Assembly: GCF_000209655.1 (NCBI RefSeq)
Contig: NC_015458.1
Coordinates: 2,790,001-2,854,000 of the forward strand
Length of the DNA: 64,000 bases
Source of the DNA: Pusillimonas sp. T7-7
Lineage (GTDB): Bacteria > Pseudomonadota > Gammaproteobacteria > Burkholderiales > Burkholderiaceae_B
Direction: 5' to 3'
Numbering within the stretch: the stretch's first letter is position 1; each line of letters opens with the position of its first letter. This document shows positions 17,728-25,695 of this stretch, one piece after another. A model generated the notes under the pieces. That model was not told the origin of the DNA, ran no database searches, and saw only the letters and a list, made by a program, of their open reading frames with translations. A program made the translations under genes and the position numbers.

Positions 17728-19110
17728 TTACGTGCCCGTCCGGGCCGCTGCATCGCGCGCCGTGGCGAATTCCTGCAACACGGTGTCCAGTCCGGCCCTT
17801 GTCGGATCATCTACAAAACGCTCCAGTGCGTCGCATGAGCCCGCATCCAGCCCTACCTCGGCGCCAACCCGCAGCACCAGCTCACGCAAAGTGGCGCGAT
17901 CGTAGTTGTAGTCTTCAACAGTCTTGTTCATGCGCAGGGACTCGGGCGCATCGCCGTTGTCAAATTCCGCATCGATCACACAGCTAAGGCGCGGAACGTC
18001 TGGATCGCTGACCAGCGTGATGCGGTCAATCAGGCCTGCCACTTGCGAATCGTCGTAGACCATCATGTCGCGCAGGGTGGGAGCCCCATGCAGCAAGGTA
18101 TTGGCGATACAAAACGGTATGCTCATCAATGTGCCCGACACCGAGTTGAACGGGCCTGTGCTATCCATGCCCGCATAACCGGTTTCATAAGGATTCATGC
18201 GCACCTGAATGCGCGCAGGGGTACGACCTTGAAGCTGGCTACGGAAGGCCAGGGCGGCATTGACCGGCGTCTGATTGAAGGCGCACACTGGGTAAGGCTT
18301 GAACACTACGCGATGGATGAACCATTGCTTGCCGAGTTTGGCCTGCAGCTGCGTCACCTCGCAATCGGTACGGGCGTATGCACGAACCAGACCCGCCTTA
18401 CCCTCGAAGGCGTGAGGAGCCGAGACCGAGCCAGCCCTGGCCAATTGGGCCGCCACCCAGCCATGGTTGGCCGACACACCCAACTGATAGCGCCATTCAT
18501 CGGTACCGTCGGCAAAAGACTGCAGAATACCGCCCGCAAACGAAGCGGCGTTGGCCAGGGCCGCCGCAGTGCGTGCTTCATCCAGATCAAGTGCGAGCGA
18601 TGCGGCCGCGGCTGAAGCCAGAGCACCATAGATGGGCGAGGCACGCAAACCGGCAGGCGTCGTATGGCCAGCATAGGCCTGCTCAAACAAGCCGCCCACT
18701 TCATAGCCTGCGATCAGGGATGGCAGAAAACGGTCCAGAGGCATGCGGCCCGTCTCTGCCGCTGCGGTCAGCATGGGAATAAGTATTGCGCCCAGATGGG
18801 CCGCCCCCAGGGCATCTTCCTGTGCCCGCCCGTGAAACAGAGCCGAGTTGGACAGCATTGCAGCCTGCATGGTGCTTTTCCGCCCGTTGGCCAGCAGCGT
18901 CGCACCATCGGCTTGTTCACCATCCATGGCCAGGCCGGCATCGGCCGCCACCCGCCCGAACGGAGTATTGAAACAAGCCAGGCCGATTCCATAGCCATTG
19001 AACAGGCATATACGCGCCTTTTCCATGACTTCCGCCGGTATATTGGCCTCGTCTTTCAACGATACGACAAACTCAGCCAACGACTGCGACAGGGTTTTTT
19101 CCGGTTTCAT
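17728..19110 (-). CDS. MmgE/PrpD-family protein
   Basis: A 460-residue MmgE/PrpD protein: FNGYGIGLACFNTPFG at the N-terminus, LLANGRKSTMQAAMLSNSAL (shared PrpD helix region), HLGAILIPMLTAAAE and the central AGYEVGG. Characterised relatives are 2-methylcitrate dehydratase, iminodisuccinate epimerase and cis-aconitate decarboxylase, so the reaction is probably dehydration or decarboxylation of a polycarboxylic or hydroxy acid, or isomerisation. The specific function is open. It lies in the middle of the 13-gene operon, 47 bp after E2, with Shine-Dalgarno AGAGAGG. Confidence 0.85.
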   Translation of the reverse strand: MKPEKTLSQSLAEFVVSLKDEANIPAEVMEKARICLFNGYGIGLACFNTPFGRVAADAGLAMDGEQADGATLLANGRKSTMQAAMLSNSALFHGRAQEDALGAAHLGAILIPMLTAAAETGRMPLDRFLPSLIAGYEVGGLFEQAYAGHTTPAGLRASPIYGALASAAAASLALDLDEARTAAALANAASFAGGILQSFADGTDEWRYQLGVSANHGWVAAQLARAGSVSAPHAFEGKAGLVRAYARTDCEVTQLQAKLGKQWFIHRVVFKPYPVCAFNQTPVNAALAFRSQLQGRTPARIQVRMNPYETGYAGMDSTGPFNSVSGTLMSIPFCIANTLLHGAPTLRDMMVYDDSQVAGLIDRITLVSDPDVPRLSCVIDAEFDNGDAPESLRMNKTVEDYNYDRATLRELVLRVGAEVGLDAGSCDALERFVDDPTRAGLDTVLQEFATARDAAARTGT

Positions 19111-19157
19111 GTTGCCTCTCTCTTTTTTAGCTGTTTGCCTTGTTTGCCAAACAAGCC

Positions 19158-20459
19158 CTAATGCACCAACAGCCTGACCGGCTGTTCAAGCAACTCTCTT
19201 ACGATATTCAGGAACTTCAGGCCTCGCACCCCATCGATGATGCGATGATCAGCCGACAGCACCACGCCCATTTCCTGGCGCAGCTCGGGCTGCCCTTCAT
19301 CATCGGGGCGGAATACAGCCTTGACGCTACCGACACCCAGAATCATGGATTGACCCGGGTTGATGATGGAACCCATGAAGTGCACATGATGCATGCCCGC
19401 GTTCGACACGGTAATGGCCGGGCTGCCCAGATCCGCCTGGTTCATGCGTCCCACTCGGGCCCGCTCGATAACAGCATTAAGACGCTCTGCCAACGCACCC
19501 ATAGACACATGGCCCACATCACACACGGCCGGCGCCAACAAACCGTCTTCGGTGCTCACCGCCACACCCACGTCAATTTGGCTGAACGACAAAATGCCGT
19601 CATTTGTCCAGACACGATTGGCCTCAGGCATTTGACGCAGAGCCCGGGCAACCGCCATCACAATAAAATGGTTCAGTGTCAGGCGATGCTCTTCCTGGGC
19701 ACGATTAACTTCCTTGCGCAGTGTGACCAAACGCGTCACATCAATATCCAGCGCCAGATAGAAGTGAGGAATTTCCTGCTTGCTGGCCGTCAGACGACGA
19801 GCAATGGTGGCCTGCATGGACGTTGGCGCAGTCAGCGACTGGCCCGGCGCGACAGCCACCGGAGCAGGTACTGCGGCTTCTGCCTTAGGCTGGAACTGGG
19901 GCTGCTGTTGGAGCCCGGACGCAACACGCTGGGCATCGGCGGTAGAGGCCGCCTCGACATCACGGGCCACAATGCGACCATGGGGACCCGTACCCGAGAG
20001 CCCGCTCAGGGAAACACCCTGGCCTGCTGCCAGTTTGCGCGCATAAGGCGTTGCAATAATGCGCCGGCCGCCATCAGGCGCTTGCTGCCCACCTGGGTCT
20101 TGATGAGTACTGTCAGATTTCTGCTGGGCCAACGCAGCGGTGTCTGCAGCGGGTTCACCCGAGCCAATATCTGCCGGGGCCTGCACCTTGGTTTCCTGTA
20201 CAGATACCACGCTTTCGCCCAGGCCGTCATCCCAATAGCCAATGACATCGCCTACCGGCACGGTATCGCCGGCCGATACCACGGTTTCCAACAGGCTACC
20301 GTCGGCCTCGGCCTCGATCTCGTTGGCGACCTTGTCGTTCTCGACCACATAGAGAAGGTCACCGGCGACAAATGCAGCGCCTGGCTGCACCAGCCATTCC
20401 GACACGATGCCTTCGGTCATGGTCAGGCCCAGCTTGGGCAAAGTCAACGCCTGACGCAC
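19158..20459 (-). CDS. 2-oxoacid dehydrogenase E2 (dihydrolipoamide acyltransferase)
   Basis: A 433-residue E2. It has an N-terminal lipoyl domain (residues about 1-80, lipoylated Lys in VENDKVANEIEAEADG), an Ala/Gln/Pro-rich linker and a subunit-binding domain (TPYARKLAAGQGVSLSGLSG then GPHGRIVARDVE). A second flexible linker leads to the catalytic domain with LSADHRIIDG (HxxxDG) near the C-terminus. The GTG start at 20459 is chosen because it comes directly after the enoyl-CoA hydratase stop with AAGGGGG in front. It is acetoin/branched-chain oxoacid dehydrogenase-like and acts with the E1 subunits encoded upstream. No E3 gene is present here. Confidence 0.9.
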   Translation of the reverse strand: MRQALTLPKLGLTMTEGIVSEWLVQPGAAFVAGDLLYVVENDKVANEIEAEADGSLLETVVSAGDTVPVGDVIGYWDDGLGESVVSVQETKVQAPADIGSGEPAADTAALAQQKSDSTHQDPGGQQAPDGGRRIIATPYARKLAAGQGVSLSGLSGTGPHGRIVARDVEAASTADAQRVASGLQQQPQFQPKAEAAVPAPVAVAPGQSLTAPTSMQATIARRLTASKQEIPHFYLALDIDVTRLVTLRKEVNRAQEEHRLTLNHFIVMAVARALRQMPEANRVWTNDGILSFSQIDVGVAVSTEDGLLAPAVCDVGHVSMGALAERLNAVIERARVGRMNQADLGSPAITVSNAGMHHVHFMGSIINPGQSMILGVGSVKAVFRPDDEGQPELRQEMGVVLSADHRIIDGVRGLKFLNIVRELLEQPVRLLVH

Positions 20460-20460
20460 T

Positions 20461-21249
20461 TCATTCCCCCTTGAATTGCGCGGGGCGCTTTTCAAGGAAC
20501 GCCTTGCAACCTTCGTGTGCGTCGGCCGTATCGAGCACCAGGCCTATCATGGCCTGTTCATGCGCCAGCGCAGCTCCAAGCGGCATCTCTTGCCCTTGGC
20601 GCAGATTACGTTTGAGCAGCTTGAGCACCAACGGCGACTTGCCGGCAATCTTGTTCGCCAATGCCATGGTCTCGTCCATCAACGCTTCCGGCGCCACCAC
20701 ACGGTTGCACAAACCCAGCGAGACAGCCTCATCGGCCGAAATCTGATCGCCCGTAAACATCATTTCCCTGGCCTTGCAGGGCGCTATCTGACGCATCAGC
20801 CGCTGCGTACCCCCAGCGCCTGGAAAGAGACCCAGATTGATCTCGGGCAGACCCAAACGGGCCTTGGCCGATACCAGGCGTATATCGGTGGCCAACAACA
20901 ATTCGGTGCCACCGCCCAGAGCCCAGCCGTTGACCGCGGCTATTGTGGGTTTGTCGCTGTCTTCAAAACGACGAAAGACCCGGTGAACCACCTCGGCAAA
21001 TTCCTGGTAATGCGCCAGCCCCTGTCGGCTATCCAGGTCGGCAATATCGCCGCCCGCCACAAACGCTTTATCGCCCGCCCCCGTCACCACGATGACGCGT
21101 ACGTCACTGTTGCGTTCCAGTTCGCCCAACCCGGCTTCAAGGGCCAACAAGGTCGGTACATCCAGGGCGTTCAGCGCTTCAGGCCGGTTGATTGTCAACA
21201 AGCCCACCGGCCCTTGATGCGTAAGCTGCACCACTGTTTTATCCGTCAT
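20461..21249 (-). CDS. enoyl-CoA hydratase/isomerase
   Basis: A 262-residue crotonase-fold enzyme with oxyanion-hole segments KAFVAGGDIADL and NGWALGGGTELLLATDIR. LPEINLGLFPGAGGTQRL carries the two catalytic-Glu positions (E in LPEINLG, but G/A at the second, so hydratase or isomerase activity is uncertain). ATG is preceded by AGGAGATTCGGTA. It sits between E1beta and E2 in the operon and probably hydrates the product of the operon's acyl-CoA dehydrogenase. Confidence 0.9.
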   Translation of the reverse strand: MTDKTVVQLTHQGPVGLLTINRPEALNALDVPTLLALEAGLGELERNSDVRVIVVTGAGDKAFVAGGDIADLDSRQGLAHYQEFAEVVHRVFRRFEDSDKPTIAAVNGWALGGGTELLLATDIRLVSAKARLGLPEINLGLFPGAGGTQRLMRQIAPCKAREMMFTGDQISADEAVSLGLCNRVVAPEALMDETMALANKIAGKSPLVLKLLKRNLRQGQEMPLGAALAHEQAMIGLVLDTADAHEGCKAFLEKRPAQFKGE

Positions 21250-21289
21250 TACCGAATCTCCTGAATTAAGCGGGACATTGTTGTTGTCA

Positions 21290-22261
21290 TCACGCCATCA
21301 CCTTTTTCACTGCATCGCAGATCTTGTCAGCGTTGACCATATAGCGCGCCTCAAGTGAACGCGCGAAGGGGACTGGCATAAACGGCGCCCCCACACGCAG
21401 CACCGGCGCATCGAGCTCGTCAAAGCCTTCGTCAGCCACCCGCGCGGCAATCTCTGCGCCCACGCCAAAAGCCTGTACTGCTTCGTGCACAATAACGATG
21501 CGATGTGTACGCCGCAAAGACGCAAGAACGGTATCGACGTCCCAGGGCTGCAAGGTGCGCAGATCAACGACCTCGGCCTCAACACCCTCGCCCGCCAGGC
21601 GATCAGCCGCAGACAGGCAGGCATGTACCGTGGAGCCATACGTCACCAGTGTGACGTCACGCCCTGGACGGGCGATTCTGGCCTTGCCCAGCGGAATCAT
21701 CTGATCTGTGTCCACCGCCCCCTTGCGGCCATACATAGCCTTGTGCTCTATAAACACCACTGGATCAGGATCGTTGATGGCGCTGCGCAACAAGCCATAA
21801 GCATCATCGGGGGTGGATGGACACACCACTTTAAGACCGGGTATATGAGCCACCCACGCCTCAAGACACTGGGAATGCTGCGGCCCCGCATTCAAGCCAC
21901 CGCCGTGCGGCGTGCGCAAGACCATAGGCACGCTGGAACGCCCGCCAAACATAAAGCGGGCTTTTGCCGCCTGGTTTACCAGTGCGTCCATGGCCAGGGT
22001 GATGAAATCCATGAACATGATTTCGACCACCGGCTTCATGCCTGTCATGGCCGCGCCTACGGCCAGGGAAGCCAGGCTGGACTCCGAGATCGGCGTGTCG
22101 CGCACCCGATCGGGCCCGAACGCATCGAGCAGATCTCGGGTGGCCTTGAACGACCCGCCCGCCGCGGCGATGTCTTCGCCCAGCAGCATTACGGTTTCGT
22201 CCTGCGTCATCGCATCGCGCAGAGCCTGGTTCACAGCCTGCGTAAATTTCATTTCGGTCAT
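21290..22261 (-). CDS. 2-oxoacid dehydrogenase E1 beta subunit
   Basis: A 323-residue transketolase-C-type E1beta. It has the GEDIAAAGGSFKATRDL segment, ISESSLASLAVGAAMTGMKP, MFGGRSSVPMVLRTPHGGG and a C-terminal domain with VVDLRTLQPWDVDTV. It forms an alpha2beta2 E1 with the product of the adjacent upstream gene. The closest character is acetoin/branched-chain oxoacid dehydrogenase E1beta. Confidence 0.9.
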   Translation of the reverse strand: MTEMKFTQAVNQALRDAMTQDETVMLLGEDIAAAGGSFKATRDLLDAFGPDRVRDTPISESSLASLAVGAAMTGMKPVVEIMFMDFITLAMDALVNQAAKARFMFGGRSSVPMVLRTPHGGGLNAGPQHSQCLEAWVAHIPGLKVVCPSTPDDAYGLLRSAINDPDPVVFIEHKAMYGRKGAVDTDQMIPLGKARIARPGRDVTLVTYGSTVHACLSAADRLAGEGVEAEVVDLRTLQPWDVDTVLASLRRTHRIVIVHEAVQAFGVGAEIAARVADEGFDELDAPVLRVGAPFMPVPFARSLEARYMVNADKICDAVKKVMA

Positions 22262-22297
22262 GCCACCGTTCCTTTTTTCATGGCCGGTCTTGTGCTT

Positions 22298-23266
22298 TCA
22301 AAGATTCAATGTGTATACGTCTTGCTGAGCCGATTCATACGTTGGCTCGCTATCTTCTCGCGCTTGCGCGATAGCTGCATCAACATCGGCCCCAACATCC
22401 TGATCGACTTGATCAACTTGTTCACGTGTGGCGCCGGCCTCTTGCAACAACACCCGTGTACGCGCCACGGGATCAACCGCATCCAAGGAGGCCAAGTCAT
22501 CGGCATCACGATATTTCTGCGGGTCGCCTTCATAATGGCCGCGCACACGCTTGGTAACGCACTCGAGCACCAAAGGCCCTTTACCCTTGCGCAGCGTGGC
22601 AACCGCTTTACGTGTCGCCAGCGCAACTTCGCGCACGTCATTGCCATCCAGCTGCTGATGCGGAATCTTGAAAGCGGCAGCCAGCCCCTTGAGCGTTCCA
22701 GCAAACTGCTCACTTGTCGGCGAGAACTCAGACCAGCCATTGTTTTCACACACCAGCAGCAAAGGCAGCTTCCACAAGGCCGCCATATTCAAGGTTTCGT
22801 GCAATACGCCTTCGGCCATTGCCCCGTCACCAAAGAAAGCCACTGCAATTCCCCCCGTCTTGCGGGTCTGGTGGGCGACGGCGCTTCCCATGGCAATGGG
22901 GATGCCAGCCGCCACGATGCCATTGGCTCCAAGAATGCCGATGTCCATATCGGCCACATGCATGGACCCGCCCCGGCCTCCGCACACACCACCCGCCTTG
23001 CCCATCACTTCCTTGAAGAAATGAGGCAGCGACAGGCCGCGTGCCAGCACATGCCCATGGCCTCGATGTGTGGTCGCCAGGGTGTCCTGATCACCAAGAG
23101 CGCTGCAAATGCCGGCGGCAATGGCCTCTTGCCCTACGCTCAGATGAATAAAACCCGGCACCTCGCCATCGGCAAACAAGCGGGTAAGGCTGTTTTCTAC
23201 CGTGCGTATGGTTTTGATCGTGCGGTACAGCGCCAGTAGCTCGTCTACCGTCAAAGTTTCCGGCAT
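22298..23266 (-). CDS. 2-oxoacid dehydrogenase E1 alpha subunit (thiamine diphosphate)
   Basis: A 322-residue E1alpha, first gene of the 13-gene operon. The thiamine-diphosphate motif GDG...NN is visible as FFGDGAMAEGVLHE followed by LLVCENNGWSEFSP. Other features are HLSVGQEAIAAGICSAL, THRGHGHVLARG and GGRGGSMHVAD. The frame opens at 23326, but the ATG at 23266 has GGAGA seven bases upstream and gives the normal family N-terminus (MPETLTVDELLALYR). It decarboxylates a 2-oxo acid. It resembles acetoin dehydrogenase E1alpha (AcoA type), but the substrate is not proven. Confidence 0.9.
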   Translation of the reverse strand: MPETLTVDELLALYRTIKTIRTVENSLTRLFADGEVPGFIHLSVGQEAIAAGICSALGDQDTLATTHRGHGHVLARGLSLPHFFKEVMGKAGGVCGGRGGSMHVADMDIGILGANGIVAAGIPIAMGSAVAHQTRKTGGIAVAFFGDGAMAEGVLHETLNMAALWKLPLLLVCENNGWSEFSPTSEQFAGTLKGLAAAFKIPHQQLDGNDVREVALATRKAVATLRKGKGPLVLECVTKRVRGHYEGDPQKYRDADDLASLDAVDPVARTRVLLQEAGATREQVDQVDQDVGADVDAAIAQAREDSEPTYESAQQDVYTLNL

Positions 23267-23314
23267 GCTCGTGTCTCCATCAAGGCTTTTCAAACCTTGA
23301 TTAGTGATTGATGA

Positions 23315-23329
23315 ATCATGAGTCATGAT
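23315..23329. promoter_or_regulatory. perfect 15-bp dyad, putative operator
   Basis: ATCATGA-G-TCATGAT is a perfect inverted repeat (7-1-7). It overlaps the -10 element of the predicted promoter of the E1alpha-liv operon, so a bound protein would block initiation. Weaker dyads flank it: ATCAAGG/CCTTGAT at 23279-23301 and GGGGT-TT-ACCCC at 23369-23380. The cognate regulator is unknown. The LysR protein encoded 700 bp away is one candidate, though LysR sites usually lie further upstream. Confidence 0.5.
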
Positions 23330-23354
23330 ATGAGCGTAGGAAGCGCTGTGTCAA
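23325..23354 (-). promoter_or_regulatory. sigma-70-type promoter of the E1alpha operon
   Basis: On the minus strand TTGACA (23354-23349) and TATCAT (23330-23325) are separated by 18 bases. This is a near-consensus promoter about 60 bp upstream of the E1alpha start, and the 15-bp dyad covers its -10 box. It would drive the whole 13-gene unit. Confidence 0.55.
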
Positions 23355-23454
23355 CGTCACAATAAGTAGGGGTTTACCCCAAATTCCCCGTCTGAATCTC
23401 AAAACCGGTAAGCTCAAGTCTTCTCAATAACTTACTTTCAGCAGGAGCACCACT

Positions 23455-24006
23455 ATGGCAACCCGCCTTTCCGTCATTGCAACTCGTACCGGCGACGGGG
23501 GCACCACTGGTCTTGGCGATGGCAGCCGGGTCGACAAGAATTCCCCACGCATCGAGGCCATGGGCAATGTCGACGAGTTGAACAGCCTCATTGGCTTGCT
23601 GCGCACCGAACCTTTGCCTAAAGAGATTGATACTTTATTTTCGCGAGTACAAAATGACTTGTTCGACCTTGGCGCTGAGCTGTGCATTCCGGGGCACAGC
23701 GTCATTGCCGAGAGCCATGTGGCATTTCTGGATCAAAGCCTGAATCACTACAACGCAGGCCTGGAGCGCTTGAAAGAGTTCATTCTGCCCGGAGGCAGCC
23801 GGGCAGCAGCGTTGGCCCACTTGGCACGTACAGTCTGCCGGCGGTCAGAACGTTCTGTCGTTGCGGTCAACAGCAAAGAAGCCATCAACAAGCCAGTTCT
23901 GCAATACTTGAATCGCTTGTCTGATCTTTGCTTTGTCTTGGCCCGTGTTTTGAACCGTGAATCCGGCCAGGGCGACATTCTTTGGAGCCGGGAGCCGGCT
24001 GCCTGA
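23455..24006 (+). CDS. PduO-type cob(I)alamin adenosyltransferase
   Basis: A 183-residue ATP:cob(I)alamin adenosyltransferase with the N-terminal ATP-binding TRTGDGGTTGLGDGSRV, KNSPRIEAMGNVDELNSLIG and the second motif CRRSERSVVAV. It makes adenosylcobalamin, the cofactor of carbon-skeleton mutases and diol dehydratases. No such enzyme is encoded in this window. The divergent promoter region is shared with the oxoacid dehydrogenase operon. The gene has Shine-Dalgarno GCAGGAGCACC and is followed closely by the LysR gene. Confidence 0.93.
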   Translation: MATRLSVIATRTGDGGTTGLGDGSRVDKNSPRIEAMGNVDELNSLIGLLRTEPLPKEIDTLFSRVQNDLFDLGAELCIPGHSVIAESHVAFLDQSLNHYNAGLERLKEFILPGGSRAAALAHLARTVCRRSERSVVAVNSKEAINKPVLQYLNRLSDLCFVLARVLNRESGQGDILWSREPAA

Positions 24007-24034
24007 TGTCCAGGGAACAATCAACCACAACAAT

Positions 24035-24922
24035 ATGAATACTGAATATCTCGAAAATTTTGTGCAGGTCGTCCAATACAGCTCGCTTGCCGAGGCTGCT
24101 CGGCGGCTACACATTACGCCAGGCGCCGTCGCAGCGCGTATTCGCATTCTGGAAGGAGAACTGGGCGCCAGCCTTATCCAGCGATCAGGCCATACCGTGA
24201 AACCCACCGAAGCCGGATTACGAATCTACAACCGCGCCCAAGCACTCATTCAAGATGCTCGAGACCTGCATGCCTGCGCAGCGAGCGGCGCCCCCGAAGG
24301 GGAGTTGCGACTTGGCGTGTTTTACTCCGCACTCACCACCCACCTTCCCGCCCTGCTGGAAAAGTTCTGCCTGGACTTGCACCCAGAGCTATCCATTCTT
24401 ATCGATTACGACCCATCGGCCGAACTATGCAGCCGTGTGCACAGCGGCCAGCTCGATGTTGCAGTGGTCATAGAGCCCCCATTTACGCTCCACAAGAATT
24501 GCGATTGGCGCACCTTGCAAGAAGAGCCGTTAGCGGTCATTGCGCCACTGGGCATGGAAGGGCGTGACGCCCATGCACTGCTCAGCGAAGAGCCTTTCAT
24601 TCGTTACCACCGAAAGGCCTTCAGCGGCCAACTGGTTGACCGTTATCTAAAAGACAACAATCTTTTCCCTCGCCAGCGACTGGAAATAGACAGCTTGTTG
24701 ACCATCGTATCGCTAGTGGAGCGCGGTGTCGGCGTATCGCTTGTACCCGACTCTTTCTCCATTTCTTATCGCGAACGCCAATTGATCAAGCTCCCCCTGC
24801 CCAACCGCACCCCTATCCGTCGCATAGGTATGATTTGGAACAAACAGGGGCCCCGGCTGGCCTTGGCGCAGGCACTGGTCAACCATGCCACCCAAGTCTT
24901 CAGTACAGGCAAAGCACAATAA
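24035..24922 (+). CDS. LysR-family transcriptional regulator
   Basis: A 295-residue LysR protein with its N-terminal HTH in YLENFVQVVQYSSLAEAARR then LHITPGAVAARIRILEGELG, and a periplasmic-binding-like effector domain from about residue 90. The frame opens at 23957 inside the adenosyltransferase gene, but ATG 24035 gives the standard LysR start (MNTEYLENFVQ). It is 28 bp after the adenosyltransferase gene, so they are probably co-transcribed. The 13-gene operon divergent from this pair is the likely target. Confidence 0.9.
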   Translation: MNTEYLENFVQVVQYSSLAEAARRLHITPGAVAARIRILEGELGASLIQRSGHTVKPTEAGLRIYNRAQALIQDARDLHACAASGAPEGELRLGVFYSALTTHLPALLEKFCLDLHPELSILIDYDPSAELCSRVHSGQLDVAVVIEPPFTLHKNCDWRTLQEEPLAVIAPLGMEGRDAHALLSEEPFIRYHRKAFSGQLVDRYLKDNNLFPRQRLEIDSLLTIVSLVERGVGVSLVPDSFSISYRERQLIKLPLPNRTPIRRIGMIWNKQGPRLALAQALVNHATQVFSTGKAQ

Positions 24923-25020
24923 GTTTGAATTGATAACGTAAAATTTTTGCGACTCTATAAAGGCTCCGCTCTTTAGAATTCCTGCTGGTTTCTTAGTTTT
25001 TACAAGAAAGGCAGGCGAGC

Positions 25021-25695
25021 ATGATTGGATTTCGCATTTTTCCGCTTCAAAACCGCATTCACGCGCAATGGGTTGAAAAGTTCAGGAACATACCGGTAGC
25101 CAACGTCAGTGACGTGATGGCACGCATGACGGGCGGCGGCGTTAACTTGCGCCCCATGCACTCCGGCGGCGTGCTGTCCGGACCCGCTTTTACAGTCAAA
25201 ACCCGCCCCGGTGACAACCTGATGGTGCACAAGGCGCTTTCAATGGCTGCGCCAGGTGACGTAATCGTGGTTGATGCCGGTGGCGATCTGACTAACGCCA
25301 TTATCGGCGAAATCATGACTGCCACAGCCGAACGCCGCGGCCTGGCCGGCATCGTTATCCACGGTGCGATACGCGATGCGGGAACCATAGCAAAAAGTTC
25401 TTTTCCCGTTTACGCAGGCGGGGTGACACACAGGGGTCCATACAAAGACGGACCGGGCGAAATCAATGTCCCCATCAGCCTGAACGGCATGGTCATCAAG
25501 CCCGGCGACCTGGTTCTGGGAGACGAAGACGGCCTGTTGTGCGTGCCCCTGGATGAAGTCGAGTCCGTGTACGAGGCTGCACACGCCAAGCACAAACTTG
25601 AAGAACAGATTCTTGCCGACATTGCTCAAGACAAGTTGGATACGAGCTGGATCGATCAAGCACTGACAAGGCTGAATTGCGAGGTGGCAAAATGA
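25021..25695 (+). CDS. RraA-like / HMG-CHA aldolase family protein
   Basis: A 224-residue RraA-fold protein. The metal/substrate loop GIVIHGAIRDAGTIAKSSFP holds the conserved G-x-x-RD pair, and PGDNLMVHKALSMAAPGDVI and GDLVLGDEDGLLCVP are also typical. Enzymatic members are class II aldolases acting on 4-hydroxy-4-methyl-2-oxoglutarate or 4-carboxy-4-hydroxy-2-oxoadipate, and others are RNase E inhibitors. Neighbours (a 2-hydroxyacid dehydrogenase overlapping by 4 bp, then an uptake protein) favour an aldolase or oxaloacetate-decarboxylase role. ATG is preceded by AGGCGAGC. Confidence 0.85.
   Translation: MIGFRIFPLQNRIHAQWVEKFRNIPVANVSDVMARMTGGGVNLRPMHSGGVLSGPAFTVKTRPGDNLMVHKALSMAAPGDVIVVDAGGDLTNAIIGEIMTATAERRGLAGIVIHGAIRDAGTIAKSSFPVYAGGVTHRGPYKDGPGEINVPISLNGMVIKPGDLVLGDEDGLLCVPLDEVESVYEAAHAKHKLEEQILADIAQDKLDTSWIDQALTRLNCEVAK

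Noticed and set aside
16909..17838. 309-residue plus-strand frame opposite the acyl-CoA dehydrogenase
   Set aside because: Antisense of a gene with clear catalytic motifs; no domain recognisable and composition rich in Ser/Arg/Pro.
19140..20474. 444-residue plus-strand frame opposite E2
   Set aside because: It is the antisense shadow of a well-supported E2 gene. It has no recognisable motif, low-complexity His/Arg-rich composition and no ribosome-binding site.
21485..23239. 584-residue plus-strand frame opposite E1beta/E1alpha
   Set aside because: Long antisense frames are common opposite GC-rich genes. This one spans two real genes and their spacer and has no family features.
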